In this document: positions 47,810 to 57,519 of the stretch, piece by piece
Layout of the letters: every line of letters starts with the position of its first letter
Position numbering within the stretch: position 1 is the first letter of the stretch
Source: Erwinia sp. 198
GTDB taxonomy: Bacteria; Pseudomonadota; Gammaproteobacteria; Enterobacterales; Enterobacteriaceae
Direction: 5' to 3'
NCBI RefSeq assembly: GCF_003937915.1
Contig: NZ_RHUM01000007.1
Coordinates: 1 to 64,000 of the forward strand
Length of the DNA: 64,000 nt
The notes under the pieces: generated by a model
The model's input: only the letters and a program-made list of their open reading frames with translations
Told to the model about the DNA's origin: nothing
Database searches by the model: none
Position numbers and translations under genes: made by a program

Positions 47810-49036
47810 ATGCAACAAAAAAAAGGCGTAACGCCGGGCAAAGCGATGCTGGCGGCGATCAGCGGCTACGCTATGGACGGCTTCGATCTGCTGATCCTCG
47901 GGTTTATGCTGCCCGCCATCAGCCTTTCGCTGGCGCTCGATCCCTCGCAGGCCGGCTCGCTGGTCACCTGGACGCTGATTGGCGCAGTGATCGGCGGCGT
48001 CGTATTCGGCCATCTCAGCGACAAGCTGGGCCGGATCCGCGTGCTGACTTTTACCATCCTGATGTTTTCCGTGTTCACCGGGCTTTGCGCGTTTGCGCAG
48101 GGCTACTGGGATCTGCTGGCATACCGCACGCTGGCGGGCGTGGGGCTGGGCGGCGAGTTTGGCATCGGCATGGCGCTGATTGCCGAAGCCTGGCCCGCCA
48201 ACAAGCGTAACCGCGCTTCCGCCTGGGTCGGCATCGGCTGGCAGCTTGGCGTGCTGCTGGCCGCTTTTATTACGCCGCTGCTGTTAACCTGTATCGGCTG
48301 GCGCGGCATGTTCCTGGTCGGGCTACTGCCTGCCGCCGCATCGTTTTTAATCCGGCGCGGCCTGGGTGAGCCGGAGGGCTTTACGCGGCATGTGGATGTC
48401 CATCAGAGCTTATCGTTCGCCGTCAGGCTGAGGCTGCTGTGTAAAGATGCCGCCACGACTAAGGCCAGCCTGGGGATTTTTATCCTGTGCTCGGTACAGA
48501 ACTTTGGCTACTACGGCCTGATGATTTGGATGCCGGCTTACCTTTCCAACCGCTTTGGCTTCTCGCTGACTAAATCGGGGCTGTGGACGGCGGTCACGGT
48601 CGTGGGCATGACGTTGGGTATCTGGCTGTTCGGCATGCTGGCCGATCGTTTTGCTCGCTGGAAGATTTTCCTGCTTTATCAGGCTGGCGCAGTCGTGATG
48701 GTGATAGCCTACGCTCAGCTACGAGATCCAATGATGATGCTGTTTGCGGGTGCCGTAATGGGAATGTTCGTCAACGGCATGATCGGCGGCTACGGCGCGC
48801 TGATCTCAGACACCTATCCCGTTCAGGTCAGGGCTACGGCGCAAAATGTCTTATTTAACCTGGGCCGTGGCGTCGGTGGTTTTGGCCCGCTGGTTATCGG
48901 ACTGCTGGCGATGCGGTTTTCTTTTACGGCGGCGATTACCCTGCTGGCACTGATTTACCTGCTGGATATTTTCGCCACGCTGTTTTTACTGCCGAAAAAG
49001 CAGGGCAGCGAGGATACGCTGGGCGCGATCGGCTAA
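47810..49036 (+). CDS. MFS transporter, aromatic-acid/sialate-type, substrate unknown
   Basis: The 408-residue protein has 12 predicted membrane helices. It has the MFS motifs GHLSDKLGRIRVL after helix 2, LAGVGLGGEFGIGMALIAEAWP (typical of the AAHS/SHS and NanT-like groups), and ADRFARWK in the second half. Substrate cannot be read from sequence; organic acids are likely for this subgroup. ATG 47810 is preferred over the GTG one codon upstream. E. coli K-12 has no equivalent at this position. Confidence 0.8.
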   Translation: MQQKKGVTPGKAMLAAISGYAMDGFDLLILGFMLPAISLSLALDPSQAGSLVTWTLIGAVIGGVVFGHLSDKLGRIRVLTFTILMFSVFTGLCAFAQGYWDLLAYRTLAGVGLGGEFGIGMALIAEAWPANKRNRASAWVGIGWQLGVLLAAFITPLLLTCIGWRGMFLVGLLPAAASFLIRRGLGEPEGFTRHVDVHQSLSFAVRLRLLCKDAATTKASLGIFILCSVQNFGYYGLMIWMPAYLSNRFGFSLTKSGLWTAVTVVGMTLGIWLFGMLADRFARWKIFLLYQAGAVVMVIAYAQLRDPMMMLFAGAVMGMFVNGMIGGYGALISDTYPVQVRATAQNVLFNLGRGVGGFGPLVIGLLAMRFSFTAAITLLALIYLLDIFATLFLLPKKQGSEDTLGAIG

Positions 49037-49070
49037 ACGGTGCCCGCGCCTGCAAGTCTTTCCTGCTGCT

Positions 49071-49093
49071 GCCGATCCAGATCGGCGGTTTTT
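49071..49093 (+). terminator. Terminator of the MFS gene
   Basis: GCCGAT-CCAG-ATCGGC followed by GGTTTTTC, 35 bp after the stop codon. Confidence 0.8.
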
Positions 49094-49290
49094 CATCCTG
49101 ATGGCTCAACGTTTATACCTTCACGGATATAGGTGCGTAAGTCATACCACTTCAGGTATAAAAACAAGCCTGAATGCTGCGTAGCTAACGTGGCCCGCCG
49201 GTTCGGATGAGGGGCGAGGGGTGTAAAAGAAAAATAATGCGAAAATCCTCTGCTCCCTGATATTTCATCAGCAAACCGGTCGATCCCGAC

Positions 49291-49953
49291 TCAGCGCGTC
49301 AGCTGCCAGCCTTTTTGCCGCCATAGTTCCGGCAGCTGCGCCATGTCGTCAAAAGGCGTCACCAGCGGATGATCCAGCGGCCTGTTGTGCGGGTCTGCGC
49401 AGTAATAGAACACCGGGATGCCTGCCGCGATGCCTGCTTTGGCACCCGCTTCGGAATCATCCACCAGGATACACTGCTCCAGCGGCATCGCCATCTGTTC
49501 CGCCGCGTACGCTATCAGCGCGGGATCGGGCTTCCAGCGTGAAATCGTATAGCCGCTGTACAACCGGTCATCAAAATAGTCGAGCATCCCGGTTAACCCC
49601 AGCGAATGCTGCATTTTCGGCACGGTGCCGTTCGATACCACGCACATCGGTACGCTAATCTTCTCCAGCAGGGCTTTCGCGCCCGTAATCGGCTCCAGCC
49701 GCTGCTCAAAAAGGCGCGCCACTTCCTGACGGTAAGCCGGCTCCAGCTCCGTGACATCGGCGCTGAGATGATGTTTAGCGGTCACGTCGGCAATAATGTC
49801 ATAGAGCTTTACACCCTTATATTTTTCAAACATCTCCTGCAGCGACAGCTCGACGCCGTAGCGCGCAAACGTATTGACATAGGCCTGGGTACAAAGCAGT
49901 TCGCTGTCTACCAGCGTGCCGTCGCAATCAAAAAAGATACAGCTAACAGACAT
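49291..49953 (-). CDS. yieH: HAD-family sugar phosphatase YieH
   Basis: The 220-residue HAD hydrolase has the nucleophile motif FFDCDGTLVDSE (Asp9), motif II SNGT (VVSNGTVPKMQHSLG), Lys in RWKPDPALI and motif IV ILVDDSEAG. It matches E. coli YieH, reported to act on 6-phosphogluconate. Divergent from adeP, as in E. coli. Confidence 0.92.
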   Translation of the reverse strand: MSVSCIFFDCDGTLVDSELLCTQAYVNTFARYGVELSLQEMFEKYKGVKLYDIIADVTAKHHLSADVTELEPAYRQEVARLFEQRLEPITGAKALLEKISVPMCVVSNGTVPKMQHSLGLTGMLDYFDDRLYSGYTISRWKPDPALIAYAAEQMAMPLEQCILVDDSEAGAKAGIAAGIPVFYYCADPHNRPLDHPLVTPFDDMAQLPELWRQKGWQLTR

Positions 49954-50160
49954 CGGTTCATCCTTAACGAAGGGGCGTGCTTTTACTTTACGCGTGGAAA
50001 GGTAAAACGCGACCGGAAAAGATGAATTTTACGTTAACGGCACTGAAGTCAGGGCTAACAAGGCGCAATCGGTTGCGAAAAAACTCCGGTGCCGTCTGGC
50101 AAATTAAAATTTATCGTTTAGGATAGCCGACGATAACTTTTCTCCGTTTTGGAATCTTAT

Positions 50161-51474
50161 ATGAACAACTCAGGTCTACTGCAGCGGATCTTTAAACTAC
50201 AGGAACACGGCACGACGGTGCGTACGGAAGTGATTGCCGGTTTTACCACCTTCCTGACCATGGTCTATATCGTGTTCGTGAATCCGCAGATCCTCGGCGT
50301 GGCGGGCATGAATACCCAGGCGGTATTCGTGACGACCTGTCTGATCGCCGCCGGAGGCAGTATTCTGATGGGGCTGGTCGCCAACCTGCCGGTGGCGCTT
50401 GCGCCCGCGATGGGCCTGAACGCCTTTTTTGCTTTCGTGGTCGTCGGCGCAATGGGCGTCTCCTGGCAGACCGGTATGGGCGCCATCTTCTGGGGTGCCG
50501 TAGGGCTGCTGTTGCTGACCCTTTTCCGCATTCGCTACTGGATGATTTCCAATATCCCGGTCAGCCTGCGCGTGGGTATTACTGCCGGTATTGGCCTGTT
50601 TATCGCGATGATCGGCCTGAAAAACGCCGGGATCGTGGTGCCTAATAAAGAAACGCTGGTGGCGGTAGGCGATCTGACCTCCCACAGCGTCCTGCTGGGC
50701 GCGCTGGGCTTCTTTATTATTGCCGTGCTGGCTTCCCGCAATATTCATATTGCGGTGCTGGTTTCCATTGTGGTGACTACGCTGATCGGCCTGGCGCTGG
50801 GCGACGTGAAGTATGGCGGCGTGTTCTCTATGCCTACGGGCATTACCTCCATTCTGGGCGAGGTCGATCTGAAAGGGTCGCTAAACGTTGGCATGGCGGG
50901 GATCATCTTCTCTTTTATGCTGGTAAACCTGTTTGACTCTTCCGGCACGCTGATTGGCGTAACGGATAAAGCGGGCCTGACCGATGAAAAAGGCACGTTT
51001 CCGCGCATGAAGCAGGCGCTTTACGTCGACAGCATCAGCTCGGTAGCGGGCGCTTACATCGGTACTTCTTCCGTTACCGCCTATATCGAAAGCTCCTCCG
51101 GCGTCTCTATTGGCGGACGCACGGGCCTGGTGGCCGTGGTGACGGGCGTGCTGTTTCTGCTGGTGATGTTCCTGTCGCCGCTGGCGGGCATGGTGCCGGC
51201 TTACGCTGCCGCAGGCGCGCTGATCTACGTGGGCGTGCTGATGACTTCCAGCCTGGCGCGCGTCAAGTGGGACGACCTGACCGAAGCGGTTCCGGCCTTT
51301 GTCACCACCGTGATGATGCCGTTCAGCTTCTCTATCACCGAAGGGATTGCGCTGGGCTTTATTTCTTACTGCGTGATGAAGCTGGGCACGGGCCGCTGGC
51401 GTGAAATTTCGCCGTGCGTCATCGTCGTGGCGATCCTGTTTGTGTTAAAAATCGTCTTTATCGACGCGCACTAA
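50161..51474 (+). CDS. adeP: Adenine permease AdeP
   Basis: The 437-residue NCS2/AzgA-family transporter has about 14 membrane segments. Conserved stretches are RTEVIAGFTTFLTMVYIVFVNP, LAPAMGLNAFFAFVVV and LVNLFDSSGTLIGVTDKAGL, matching E. coli AdeP (YieG), a high-affinity adenine/proton symporter. ATG 50161 (MNNSGLLQRIFKLQEHG) is preferred over an in-frame TTG at 50149. Confidence 0.93.
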   Translation: MNNSGLLQRIFKLQEHGTTVRTEVIAGFTTFLTMVYIVFVNPQILGVAGMNTQAVFVTTCLIAAGGSILMGLVANLPVALAPAMGLNAFFAFVVVGAMGVSWQTGMGAIFWGAVGLLLLTLFRIRYWMISNIPVSLRVGITAGIGLFIAMIGLKNAGIVVPNKETLVAVGDLTSHSVLLGALGFFIIAVLASRNIHIAVLVSIVVTTLIGLALGDVKYGGVFSMPTGITSILGEVDLKGSLNVGMAGIIFSFMLVNLFDSSGTLIGVTDKAGLTDEKGTFPRMKQALYVDSISSVAGAYIGTSSVTAYIESSSGVSIGGRTGLVAVVTGVLFLLVMFLSPLAGMVPAYAAAGALIYVGVLMTSSLARVKWDDLTEAVPAFVTTVMMPFSFSITEGIALGFISYCVMKLGTGRWREISPCVIVVAILFVLKIVFIDAH

Positions 51475-51478
51475 ACTG

Positions 51479-51503
51479 AACGGGCCGCCGGCCCGTTTTT
51501 TTT
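51479..51503 (+). terminator. adeP terminator
   Basis: AACGGGCCG/CGGCCCGTT (51479-51497) is followed by a run of T residues to 51503, right after the adeP stop. Confidence 0.93.
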
Positions 51504-51510
51504 GACCACG

Positions 51511-52242
51511 CTAAAGCGCGATTGCTTTTTCCGGCGGCAGGCTCACCAGCCGCAGCGCGCGTGGCCCCATCTTTTGTCCCGTGGCGGGAATATCCTGCAA
51601 GCCTTTCCAGCGCGCGTTGTCCACTTCCCACAGCGAGAGCCGTTCACAGCCCGATGAGTGGGCGCAGGACCAGATAATCAGCGGCTCAACGTCGGAAAAG
51701 GCTTCTGTCTGCGGCTGCAACAGCGAGCGTAGCCGCCCGGACGCGGGATGCAGCCTCAGCGAATCTTTTTTCGGGTTATCGGACAGCTTTAGTATGCTTT
51801 GCCGCATCGTCCAGAGCTGGGTGGCCGCCTCACAGGGATCGCTCTGGGCCTGTATCCACGCTTTTTCCGCCGGAGAAATTTCACGTGAATATCGCTCCAG
51901 CGTCTGGCGGCTGTGGGCGCGTACGATTTCCATATCCAGTCCGACGCTGCCGTCTTCACCAGCCAACAGTACGCCAACGATATTGCCTGCGTAGGCGATG
52001 CTGAAATCGGGCAGCTGCGGATCGGCAAAGTGGGGACGCCCGTTTGGCGATAGCCGGATTTCAGGCAGCGGCGAAATGCCGTAAAGGCGCAGCAGCATTT
52101 TCGCCAGCAGCATACGGGCCGCCAGAAAGCGCGTCCGCCGTCTTTCCGGTAGGTTACCGGCGCTTGCTGTTATCTGTTGAGAAAGCTGGTGTACCGGGAC
52201 GCGGGTATCCGTCAGGATCCAGCGTGCGAAATGGCTGGCCAT
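51511..52242 (-). CDS. yieE: 4'-phosphopantetheinyl transferase family protein YieE
   Basis: This 243-residue Sfp-type protein has PNGRPHF, FSIAYAGN (in place of SISH), GLDMEIV (Mg-binding Asp/Glu) and a modified WTMRQSILKL where Sfp enzymes have W-x-x-KEA-x-x-K. The changed motif is shared with E. coli YieE as I recall it. It would attach phosphopantetheine to a carrier protein, but the partner is unknown. ATG 52242 follows CGGAG. An in-frame TTG adds 45 A/T-rich codons to 52377 that E. coli YieE lacks. Confidence 0.83.
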   Translation of the reverse strand: MASHFARWILTDTRVPVHQLSQQITASAGNLPERRRTRFLAARMLLAKMLLRLYGISPLPEIRLSPNGRPHFADPQLPDFSIAYAGNIVGVLLAGEDGSVGLDMEIVRAHSRQTLERYSREISPAEKAWIQAQSDPCEAATQLWTMRQSILKLSDNPKKDSLRLHPASGRLRSLLQPQTEAFSDVEPLIIWSCAHSSGCERLSLWEVDNARWKGLQDIPATGQKMGPRALRLVSLPPEKAIAL

Positions 52243-52652
52243 CTGTCGCTCCGTGAAAATGGGTGAAAACGCTTTATTATTGTAAATAATTTTCTTAGCG
52301 GGTGGCACGTAACTTTCCCGTTTTACCTCTAAATTAGGATTAATATTAACGAATGCGAGTTTGGTTCTCGTCGTCAACTCTCTTTTTATATGGCTTTTTA
52401 ATATATTTATTTTCTTATTTGTTTTTAATAGTTACCTGTAATGGCCATATATAATAGTTAGAGGGATTGCAGAAGCGTTTTAATAAATTAGTATAATGGA
52501 ATTGAATGTCGCTGTTATTTTTAATTATAAATTTGAGTTGATTGTCGTACGGAAAATAGTGTACTTTTCTCTGCCAGGCACGGAAGGCCGAAATTTATTA
52601 ATTTCATCAGCAAGTGTTAATAAATTATTTATAATCAAACGCTAAGAATGTT
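52243..52652. other. A/T-rich gene-free stretch upstream of the exporter pair
   Basis: About 410 bp of very low G+C, especially 52380-52650. It should contain the promoters of yieE and of the hlyD-like gene. A 49-codon frame at 52496-52645 has no ribosome site and no double-glycine leader. H-NS silencing is plausible for such DNA. Confidence 0.6.
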
Positions 52653-53951
52653 ATGGAAAATAAACCTTTATTTCGCATGGAAGCGGTGCAGCATTTGAAG
52701 ACAAAATGGCTGGGTAAGGCGTTGTTAACCTCCGGCTACCCCGCCTGGGCCGTCGCTCTGGCGTCCATGCTGTTCTTTATTTTGCTGCTGGTATTTATTC
52801 TTTACGGCACCTTTACCCGGCGAATTAACGTCAACGGCGAGGTGATCTCGTTGCCGCATGCCATCACCATACTTGCGCCACAGCAGGGGTTTATTACCAA
52901 AACCTGGGCTGAAACCGGGCAGCGCGTAAAAAAGGGCGATCGGCTTTATCAAATCGACGTCAGCCGGATTACCTTAACCGGCAACGTCAGCGTTCGTTCG
53001 GTCGCGGCGATCAATCAACAGATTGCGCTATCGGAAACGATTATCGCCCGGCTTCAGAAAAATAAAGCGGCCACGCTGAAGAATTTGCAGCACCAGCTGG
53101 CGCAATACCAGGCGGCGCATAAAAAATCGCAGACGCTGATTTTTGAAGCCGGAAACGGCCTGAGCGAAATGCGGAAAAGCATGACGAGTTACGGTGATTA
53201 CTTACGTAAGGGATTAATTAACAAGGAGCAGTTCGCCAATCAGCGCTACCTTTTTTATCAGCAGCAGAATGCCTGGCAGAGCCTGAATACTCAGGTTATT
53301 CAGGAAGCCTTGCAGATTAGCAGCCTGGAGAGCGAGCTGCTGACCAAGGGGATCGAATATGACAACCAGATTTCGCAATATCAGGCGCAGCGCAGCGATC
53401 TGATGCGCCAGCTGGCGGAAGTGGACGCCAGCGGCACGCTGTTTATTACCGCACCGAGCGACGGAAAAATTGAAAACATGAGCGTGACGGAGGGCCAAAT
53501 GGTTAGCCCTGGCGATAGCCTGGCCCAGCTGACGCCTGCCAGCAGTAACCGTTATTACCTGATGCTGTGGCTACCTGACACCAGTATGCCCTACATCCAT
53601 CCTGGCGACGCCATCAACCTGCGTTATGAAGCGTTCCCCTTTGAGAAATATGGCCAGTTCCCGGGCCGTATCCTGTCTATTTCCAACGTGCCGGCTTCCT
53701 ATCAGGAAATGGGCAAATACAACACGCTTCCGCGCACCGACGGCGTCATTGAACCTTATTACAAGGTGATCGTGTCGCTTGAAGAAAGCCGCTTCAGCTA
53801 TCAGGGCAAGCCCCTGGCGCTCTCCAGCGGTATGAAAGCGCAGGCCACGCTGTTTCTGGAAAAACGGCCTCTCTGGCAGTGGATGCTGTCGCCTTACTAT
53901 GACCTCAAAAAAAGCATTAGCGGGCCTGTAAATGAACGATCCTCTTTTTGA
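52653..53951 (+). CDS. HlyD/CvaA-type membrane fusion protein of a peptide exporter
   Basis: The 432-residue adaptor has a cytoplasmic start, one membrane helix (about residues 31-53), a split lipoyl domain (INVNGEVISLPHAITILAPQQGFITK and, near 270-295, TAPSDGKIENMSVTEGQMVSPGD), a central coiled coil (about 120-260) and a beta-barrel. It resembles CvaA of colicin V export. It bridges the ABC exporter to an outer-membrane channel, presumably TolC encoded elsewhere. It overlaps the ABC gene by 20 bp. Confidence 0.88.
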   Translation: MENKPLFRMEAVQHLKTKWLGKALLTSGYPAWAVALASMLFFILLLVFILYGTFTRRINVNGEVISLPHAITILAPQQGFITKTWAETGQRVKKGDRLYQIDVSRITLTGNVSVRSVAAINQQIALSETIIARLQKNKAATLKNLQHQLAQYQAAHKKSQTLIFEAGNGLSEMRKSMTSYGDYLRKGLINKEQFANQRYLFYQQQNAWQSLNTQVIQEALQISSLESELLTKGIEYDNQISQYQAQRSDLMRQLAEVDASGTLFITAPSDGKIENMSVTEGQMVSPGDSLAQLTPASSNRYYLMLWLPDTSMPYIHPGDAINLRYEAFPFEKYGQFPGRILSISNVPASYQEMGKYNTLPRTDGVIEPYYKVIVSLEESRFSYQGKPLALSSGMKAQATLFLEKRPLWQWMLSPYYDLKKSISGPVNERSSF

Positions 53952-56028
53952 CACCCTCCTGTGTCGGCTGAATTTCAGCTTTCGACGTAAAGTGCCGGTC
54001 GTATTGCAAACCGAAGCGGCAGAATGCGGCCTGGCCTGTCTGGTCATGGCCTGCCGCTATCACGGCATGGATATTGACCTGTTTAATTTGCGCAGCCGAT
54101 TTGGCATTTCTTCACATGGCGCTACGCTGGCCGTGCTGATCGACATCGGCAGGCAGCTGAAGCTGAAAACGCGGCCGCTGGCGTTGGATCTGGACGAGCT
54201 GAAACAGCTGAAAACCCCCTGTCTGCTGCACTGGGATATGAGCCACTTCGTGGTGCTGGTTGCCGTCAAAGGCTCGCGCTTTATCCTGCACGATCCGGCC
54301 TTTGGCCGTCGTGTTGTCGGGCTGGCGGAAATGTCCCAGCACTTTTCCGGGGTGGCGCTGGAAGTTTGGCCGGACAGCGAGTTCTCCCGCGTTAAACAAC
54401 GCAGCAGCCTGAGCTTTACCAGGATGATGAAAAACGTCAGCGGGCTGCCGGGCTTTCTGGCTAAAATCTTCTGCCTTTCGCTGGTGATAGAAGCGGTTAA
54501 CCTGCTGATGCCGGTAGGAACGCAGCTGGTGATGGATCATGTGATTATCGCGGAAGACCACGATTTGCTGTCGCTGATCTGTATCGGGCTGCTGGGCTTT
54601 ATCCTGTTCCGTGCCTTCGTCAGTATGCTGCGCGCCTGGACATCGCTGGTGATGGGATCGCTGATCGACGTACAGTGGAAGGCGGGCATGTTCGATCATC
54701 TGCTTAATCTGCCGCTCAACTATTTTGAGAAGCGCAAGCTTGGCGACATCCAGTCCCGCTTTGGATCGCTGGACGTGATCCGCAACACGTTAACCAGCAG
54801 CCTGGTGAACGGCATTATTGACTCGCTGATGTCGATTGGCGTGTTTATCATGATGTTCCTGTACGGCAGCTGGCTGGTCTGGGTCGTGCTGGGCTTTACG
54901 ACGCTGTATATGCTGCTGCGCCTGGCGACCTGGCAGCGCTATCGTCAGGCGCAGGAAGAGCAGATTGTGAAAGGCGCGCGGGCCAGCTCGCATTTTATGG
55001 AAAGCCTTTACGGCATCGGGACGTTAAAAGCGCTGGGCATAACCGCCAAGCGAGCGCAGTTCTGGCTAAATCTGAATATTGACACCACCAACGCCAATAT
55101 TCGCCTGACCCGACTCGATCTGCTGTTTGGCGGCGTGAATACTTTTATCAGTACCATCGACCAGGTGGTGATCCTGTGGCTTGGCGCCTCGATGGTGATT
55201 GATGGTCAAATGACGCTGGGGATGTTTGTCGCCTTTAACGCCTATCGCGGCCAGTTTTCCGATCGGGCCGCCAGCCTGATCAATATGGTGCTACAGCTGA
55301 AAATGCTGACGCTGCACAGCGACAGGGTAGCGGACATCGTCTTTACCGATGCGGAAGAAAGCCAGCCGGGCCGGACGCTGGTAGCCTCGGGCGAACCGGC
55401 CAGCTTTGAAGCGCGCGGCGTCACCTATCAGTATGACAAGCTGTCGAAACCGATTTTCAGCGGGCTGAATATCACCGTCGAGGCCGGCGAGAGCGTGGCG
55501 ATTGTCGGGCCTTCCGGCATTGGCAAAACCACGCTGATGAAGGTGATGTCCGGCCTGCTGGCGCCTGCCGAGGGCGAAATCCTGATCAACGGCCTGAATA
55601 TCAACAATATCGGGCTGAATAACTATCGGGAATGTATCGCCTGCGTATTGCAGGAAGACAAGCTGTTTGCCGGTTCTATCGCTGAGAACATCGCCAGCTT
55701 TGACGGCGAGAGGGATATGGAGCGTATTATCCGCTGCGCTATGGACTGCAATATTCACGAGGAGGTTAGCGCGATGCCGATGGGCTACGAGACGCTGATT
55801 AGCGAGCTGGGCGGCAGCCTGTCGGGCGGACAGAAGCAGCGTCTGCTGATTGCCAGAGCCTTATATCGACGGCCCAACATTCTGTTTCTGGATGAGGCTA
55901 CCAGCCATCTGGATCTGGCTAACGAGGCGCATATCAATGCTTCCGTGGCAGCGCTGAAAATCACCCGTATCTTTATCGCGCACCGGCCATCGACTATTGC
56001 CAGCGCGGACAGGGTGATTGAGCTGTAA
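53932..56028 (+). CDS. C39-peptidase ABC exporter (CvaB-like, PCAT)
   Basis: The 698-residue protein has a full N-terminal C39 peptidase: Gln26 and Cys32 in QTEAAECGLACL, His105 in MSHFVVL, Asp121 in LHDPAFG. Six membrane helices lie at about 160-440, and the ATPase domain has Walker A GPSGIGKTT (526-534), signature LSGGQKQR (630) and Walker B FLDEATSHLD (Asp654-Glu655). Such proteins cut a double-glycine leader and export the mature peptide, typically a class II microcin. All catalytic residues are present, so it should be active. No precursor, immunity or TolC gene is visible nearby. Confidence 0.92.
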   Translation: MNDPLFDTLLCRLNFSFRRKVPVVLQTEAAECGLACLVMACRYHGMDIDLFNLRSRFGISSHGATLAVLIDIGRQLKLKTRPLALDLDELKQLKTPCLLHWDMSHFVVLVAVKGSRFILHDPAFGRRVVGLAEMSQHFSGVALEVWPDSEFSRVKQRSSLSFTRMMKNVSGLPGFLAKIFCLSLVIEAVNLLMPVGTQLVMDHVIIAEDHDLLSLICIGLLGFILFRAFVSMLRAWTSLVMGSLIDVQWKAGMFDHLLNLPLNYFEKRKLGDIQSRFGSLDVIRNTLTSSLVNGIIDSLMSIGVFIMMFLYGSWLVWVVLGFTTLYMLLRLATWQRYRQAQEEQIVKGARASSHFMESLYGIGTLKALGITAKRAQFWLNLNIDTTNANIRLTRLDLLFGGVNTFISTIDQVVILWLGASMVIDGQMTLGMFVAFNAYRGQFSDRAASLINMVLQLKMLTLHSDRVADIVFTDAEESQPGRTLVASGEPASFEARGVTYQYDKLSKPIFSGLNITVEAGESVAIVGPSGIGKTTLMKVMSGLLAPAEGEILINGLNINNIGLNNYRECIACVLQEDKLFAGSIAENIASFDGERDMERIIRCAMDCNIHEEVSAMPMGYETLISELGGSLSGGQKQRLLIARALYRRPNILFLDEATSHLDLANEAHINASVAALKITRIFIAHRPSTIASADRVIEL

Positions 56029-56031
56029 CAT

Positions 56032-56057
56032 CGCGCCCTGTGGAAAAACAGGGCGCG
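56032..56057. other. Hairpin between convergent exporter and mnmE genes
   Basis: CGCGCCCTGT / ACAGGGCGCG with a GGAAAA loop lies in the 35-bp gap between two convergent stop codons. It has no T-tract. It may act as a shared barrier to readthrough. Confidence 0.6.
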
Positions 56058-56063
56058 GGAGCA

Positions 56064-57428
56064 TTACTTGCCGATACAGAAGCTGGAGAAAATCCGTCCC
56101 AGCAGATCGTCGGAAGTGAACTCGCCGGTGATCTCGCTTAACGCCTGCTGCGCGACGCGTAGCTCTTCTGCCAGCAGCTCGCCCGCTTTTGCACCCAGCA
56201 GCTGCTCTTTGCCCTGAAGCAGGTGAACGGCCGCTAACTCCAGCGCCTGAAGGTGACGACGGCGCGCCAGGAAGCCGCCTTCGGTATTGCCAGCAAAGCC
56301 CATTGTTTCCTTAAGGTGCTCGCGCAGCACCTCAACGCCTTCACCCGTACGCGCGGAGAGACGGATAAGTGAGTGATTGTTTACTTGCGTCAGCCCCAGC
56401 GTTTCGCCTGTAACATCCGCTTTATTGCGTACCACGGTAATCGGCAGGCTGGCCGGCAGACGGGCAATAAAGTCCGGCCAGATTTCCGCCGGTTCGGTCG
56501 CGCCGGTGGTCGTACCGTCAACCATAAACAACACGCGGTCGGCCTGCTCGATTTCATGCCAGGCGCGCTCAATCCCGATCCTTTCCACCTCGTCGCTGGC
56601 TTCGCGCAGCCCGGCGGTATCGATAATATGCAGCGGCATCCCGTCGATATGGATATGTTCACGCAGCACGTCGCGCGTGGTACCGGCAATGTCGGTTACG
56701 ATGGCCGCTTCACGACCCGCCAGCGCGTTGAGCAGACTGGATTTCCCGGCGTTGGGGCGGCCTGCAATCACTACCTTCATACCTTCGCGCAGCAGACTAC
56801 CCTGACGCGCTTCGGCGCGCACGCCGTCCAGATCGGCTATTACCTGATTCAGCTGGGCTTCGATTTTGCCGTCCGACAGGAAGTCTATTTCCTCGTCGGG
56901 GAAATCAATCGCGGCCTCCACATAGATGCGCAGGTGAGTAAGTGCTTCCACCAGCGTGTTGACGCGCAGTGAAAAAGCGCCCTGAAGCGAGTTCAGCGCC
57001 GAGCGTGCCGCCTGCTCCGAGCTGGCGTCAATCAGATCGGCAATAGCTTCCGCCTGGGCCAGATCGAGCTTGTCGTTAAGGAAGGCGCGCTCGGAGAACT
57101 CGCCGGGACGAGCGATACGCACGCCGGGGATAGCCACAATGCGCTTCAGCAGCAGATCCAGAATGACCGGCCCGCCGTGGCCCTGCAGCTCCAGCACGTC
57201 TTCGCCGGTAAAGGAATTCGGGCCGGGGAACCAGAGCGCAATTCCCTGATCCAGCGTGGTGCTATCGGCGTCGCGAAAAGGCAGATAGTCGGCGTAGCGG
57301 GGCTTCGGCAGCTTGCCCAGCAGCGCATGGGCCACCTCGGCGGCTTTGGGGCCGGAAACGCGCAGAATACCCACGCCACCGCGGCCTGGCGGCGTCGCCT
57401 GGGCGACGATAGTCTCGCTATGACTCAT
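56064..57428 (-). CDS. mnmE: tRNA modification GTPase MnmE
   Basis: The 454-residue protein has an N-terminal folate-binding domain ([23 protein letters not shown]), a helical domain, and an inserted G domain with G1 [10 protein letters not shown]3 DTAG and G4 RNKAD. The invariant C-terminal CIGK motif provides the catalytic Cys. It works with MnmG on U34 of tRNAs. Length is that of E. coli MnmE. Confidence 0.96.
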   Translation of the reverse strand: MSHSETIVAQATPPGRGGVGILRVSGPKAAEVAHALLGKLPKPRYADYLPFRDADSTTLDQGIALWFPGPNSFTGEDVLELQGHGGPVILDLLLKRIVAIPGVRIARPGEFSERAFLNDKLDLAQAEAIADLIDASSEQAARSALNSLQGAFSLRVNTLVEALTHLRIYVEAAIDFPDEEIDFLSDGKIEAQLNQVIADLDGVRAEARQGSLLREGMKVVIAGRPNAGKSSLLNALAGREAAIVTDIAGTTRDVLREHIHIDGMPLHIIDTAGLREASDEVERIGIERAWHEIEQADRVLFMVDGTTTGATEPAEIWPDFIARLPASLPITVVRNKADVTGETLGLTQVNNHSLIRLSARTGEGVEVLREHLKETMGFAGNTEGGFLARRRHLQALELAAVHLLQGKEQLLGAKAGELLAEELRVAQQALSEITGEFTSDDLLGRIFSSFCIGK

Positions 57429-57449
57429 GTTCGACTCTCTTTTTAAGGC

Positions 57450-57480
57450 AAAAAAATAAGGCGGTCAGTTGACCGCCTTA
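57450..57480 (-). terminator. Terminator after yidC
   Basis: On the minus strand TAAGGCGGTC / GACCGCCTTA with a 4-base loop is followed by seven T residues, ahead of mnmE. It ends the rpmH-rnpA-yidD-yidC transcript. Confidence 0.93.
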
Positions 57481-57519
57481 TGATAACCCTTGTCCGCGCC
57501 GTTGGCGACGGGACGTCGG

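Noticed and set aside
52243-52377. 45-codon N-terminal extension of yieE from an in-frame TTG
   Set aside because: E. coli YieE starts at the internal Met, which has CGGAG six bases upstream; the extension is A/T-rich with a poor start site.
52496-52645. 49-codon ORF just upstream of the hlyD-like gene, considered as a bacteriocin precursor
   Set aside because: No ribosome site, no double-glycine leader and no signal peptide; it lies in A/T-rich DNA where chance frames are common.
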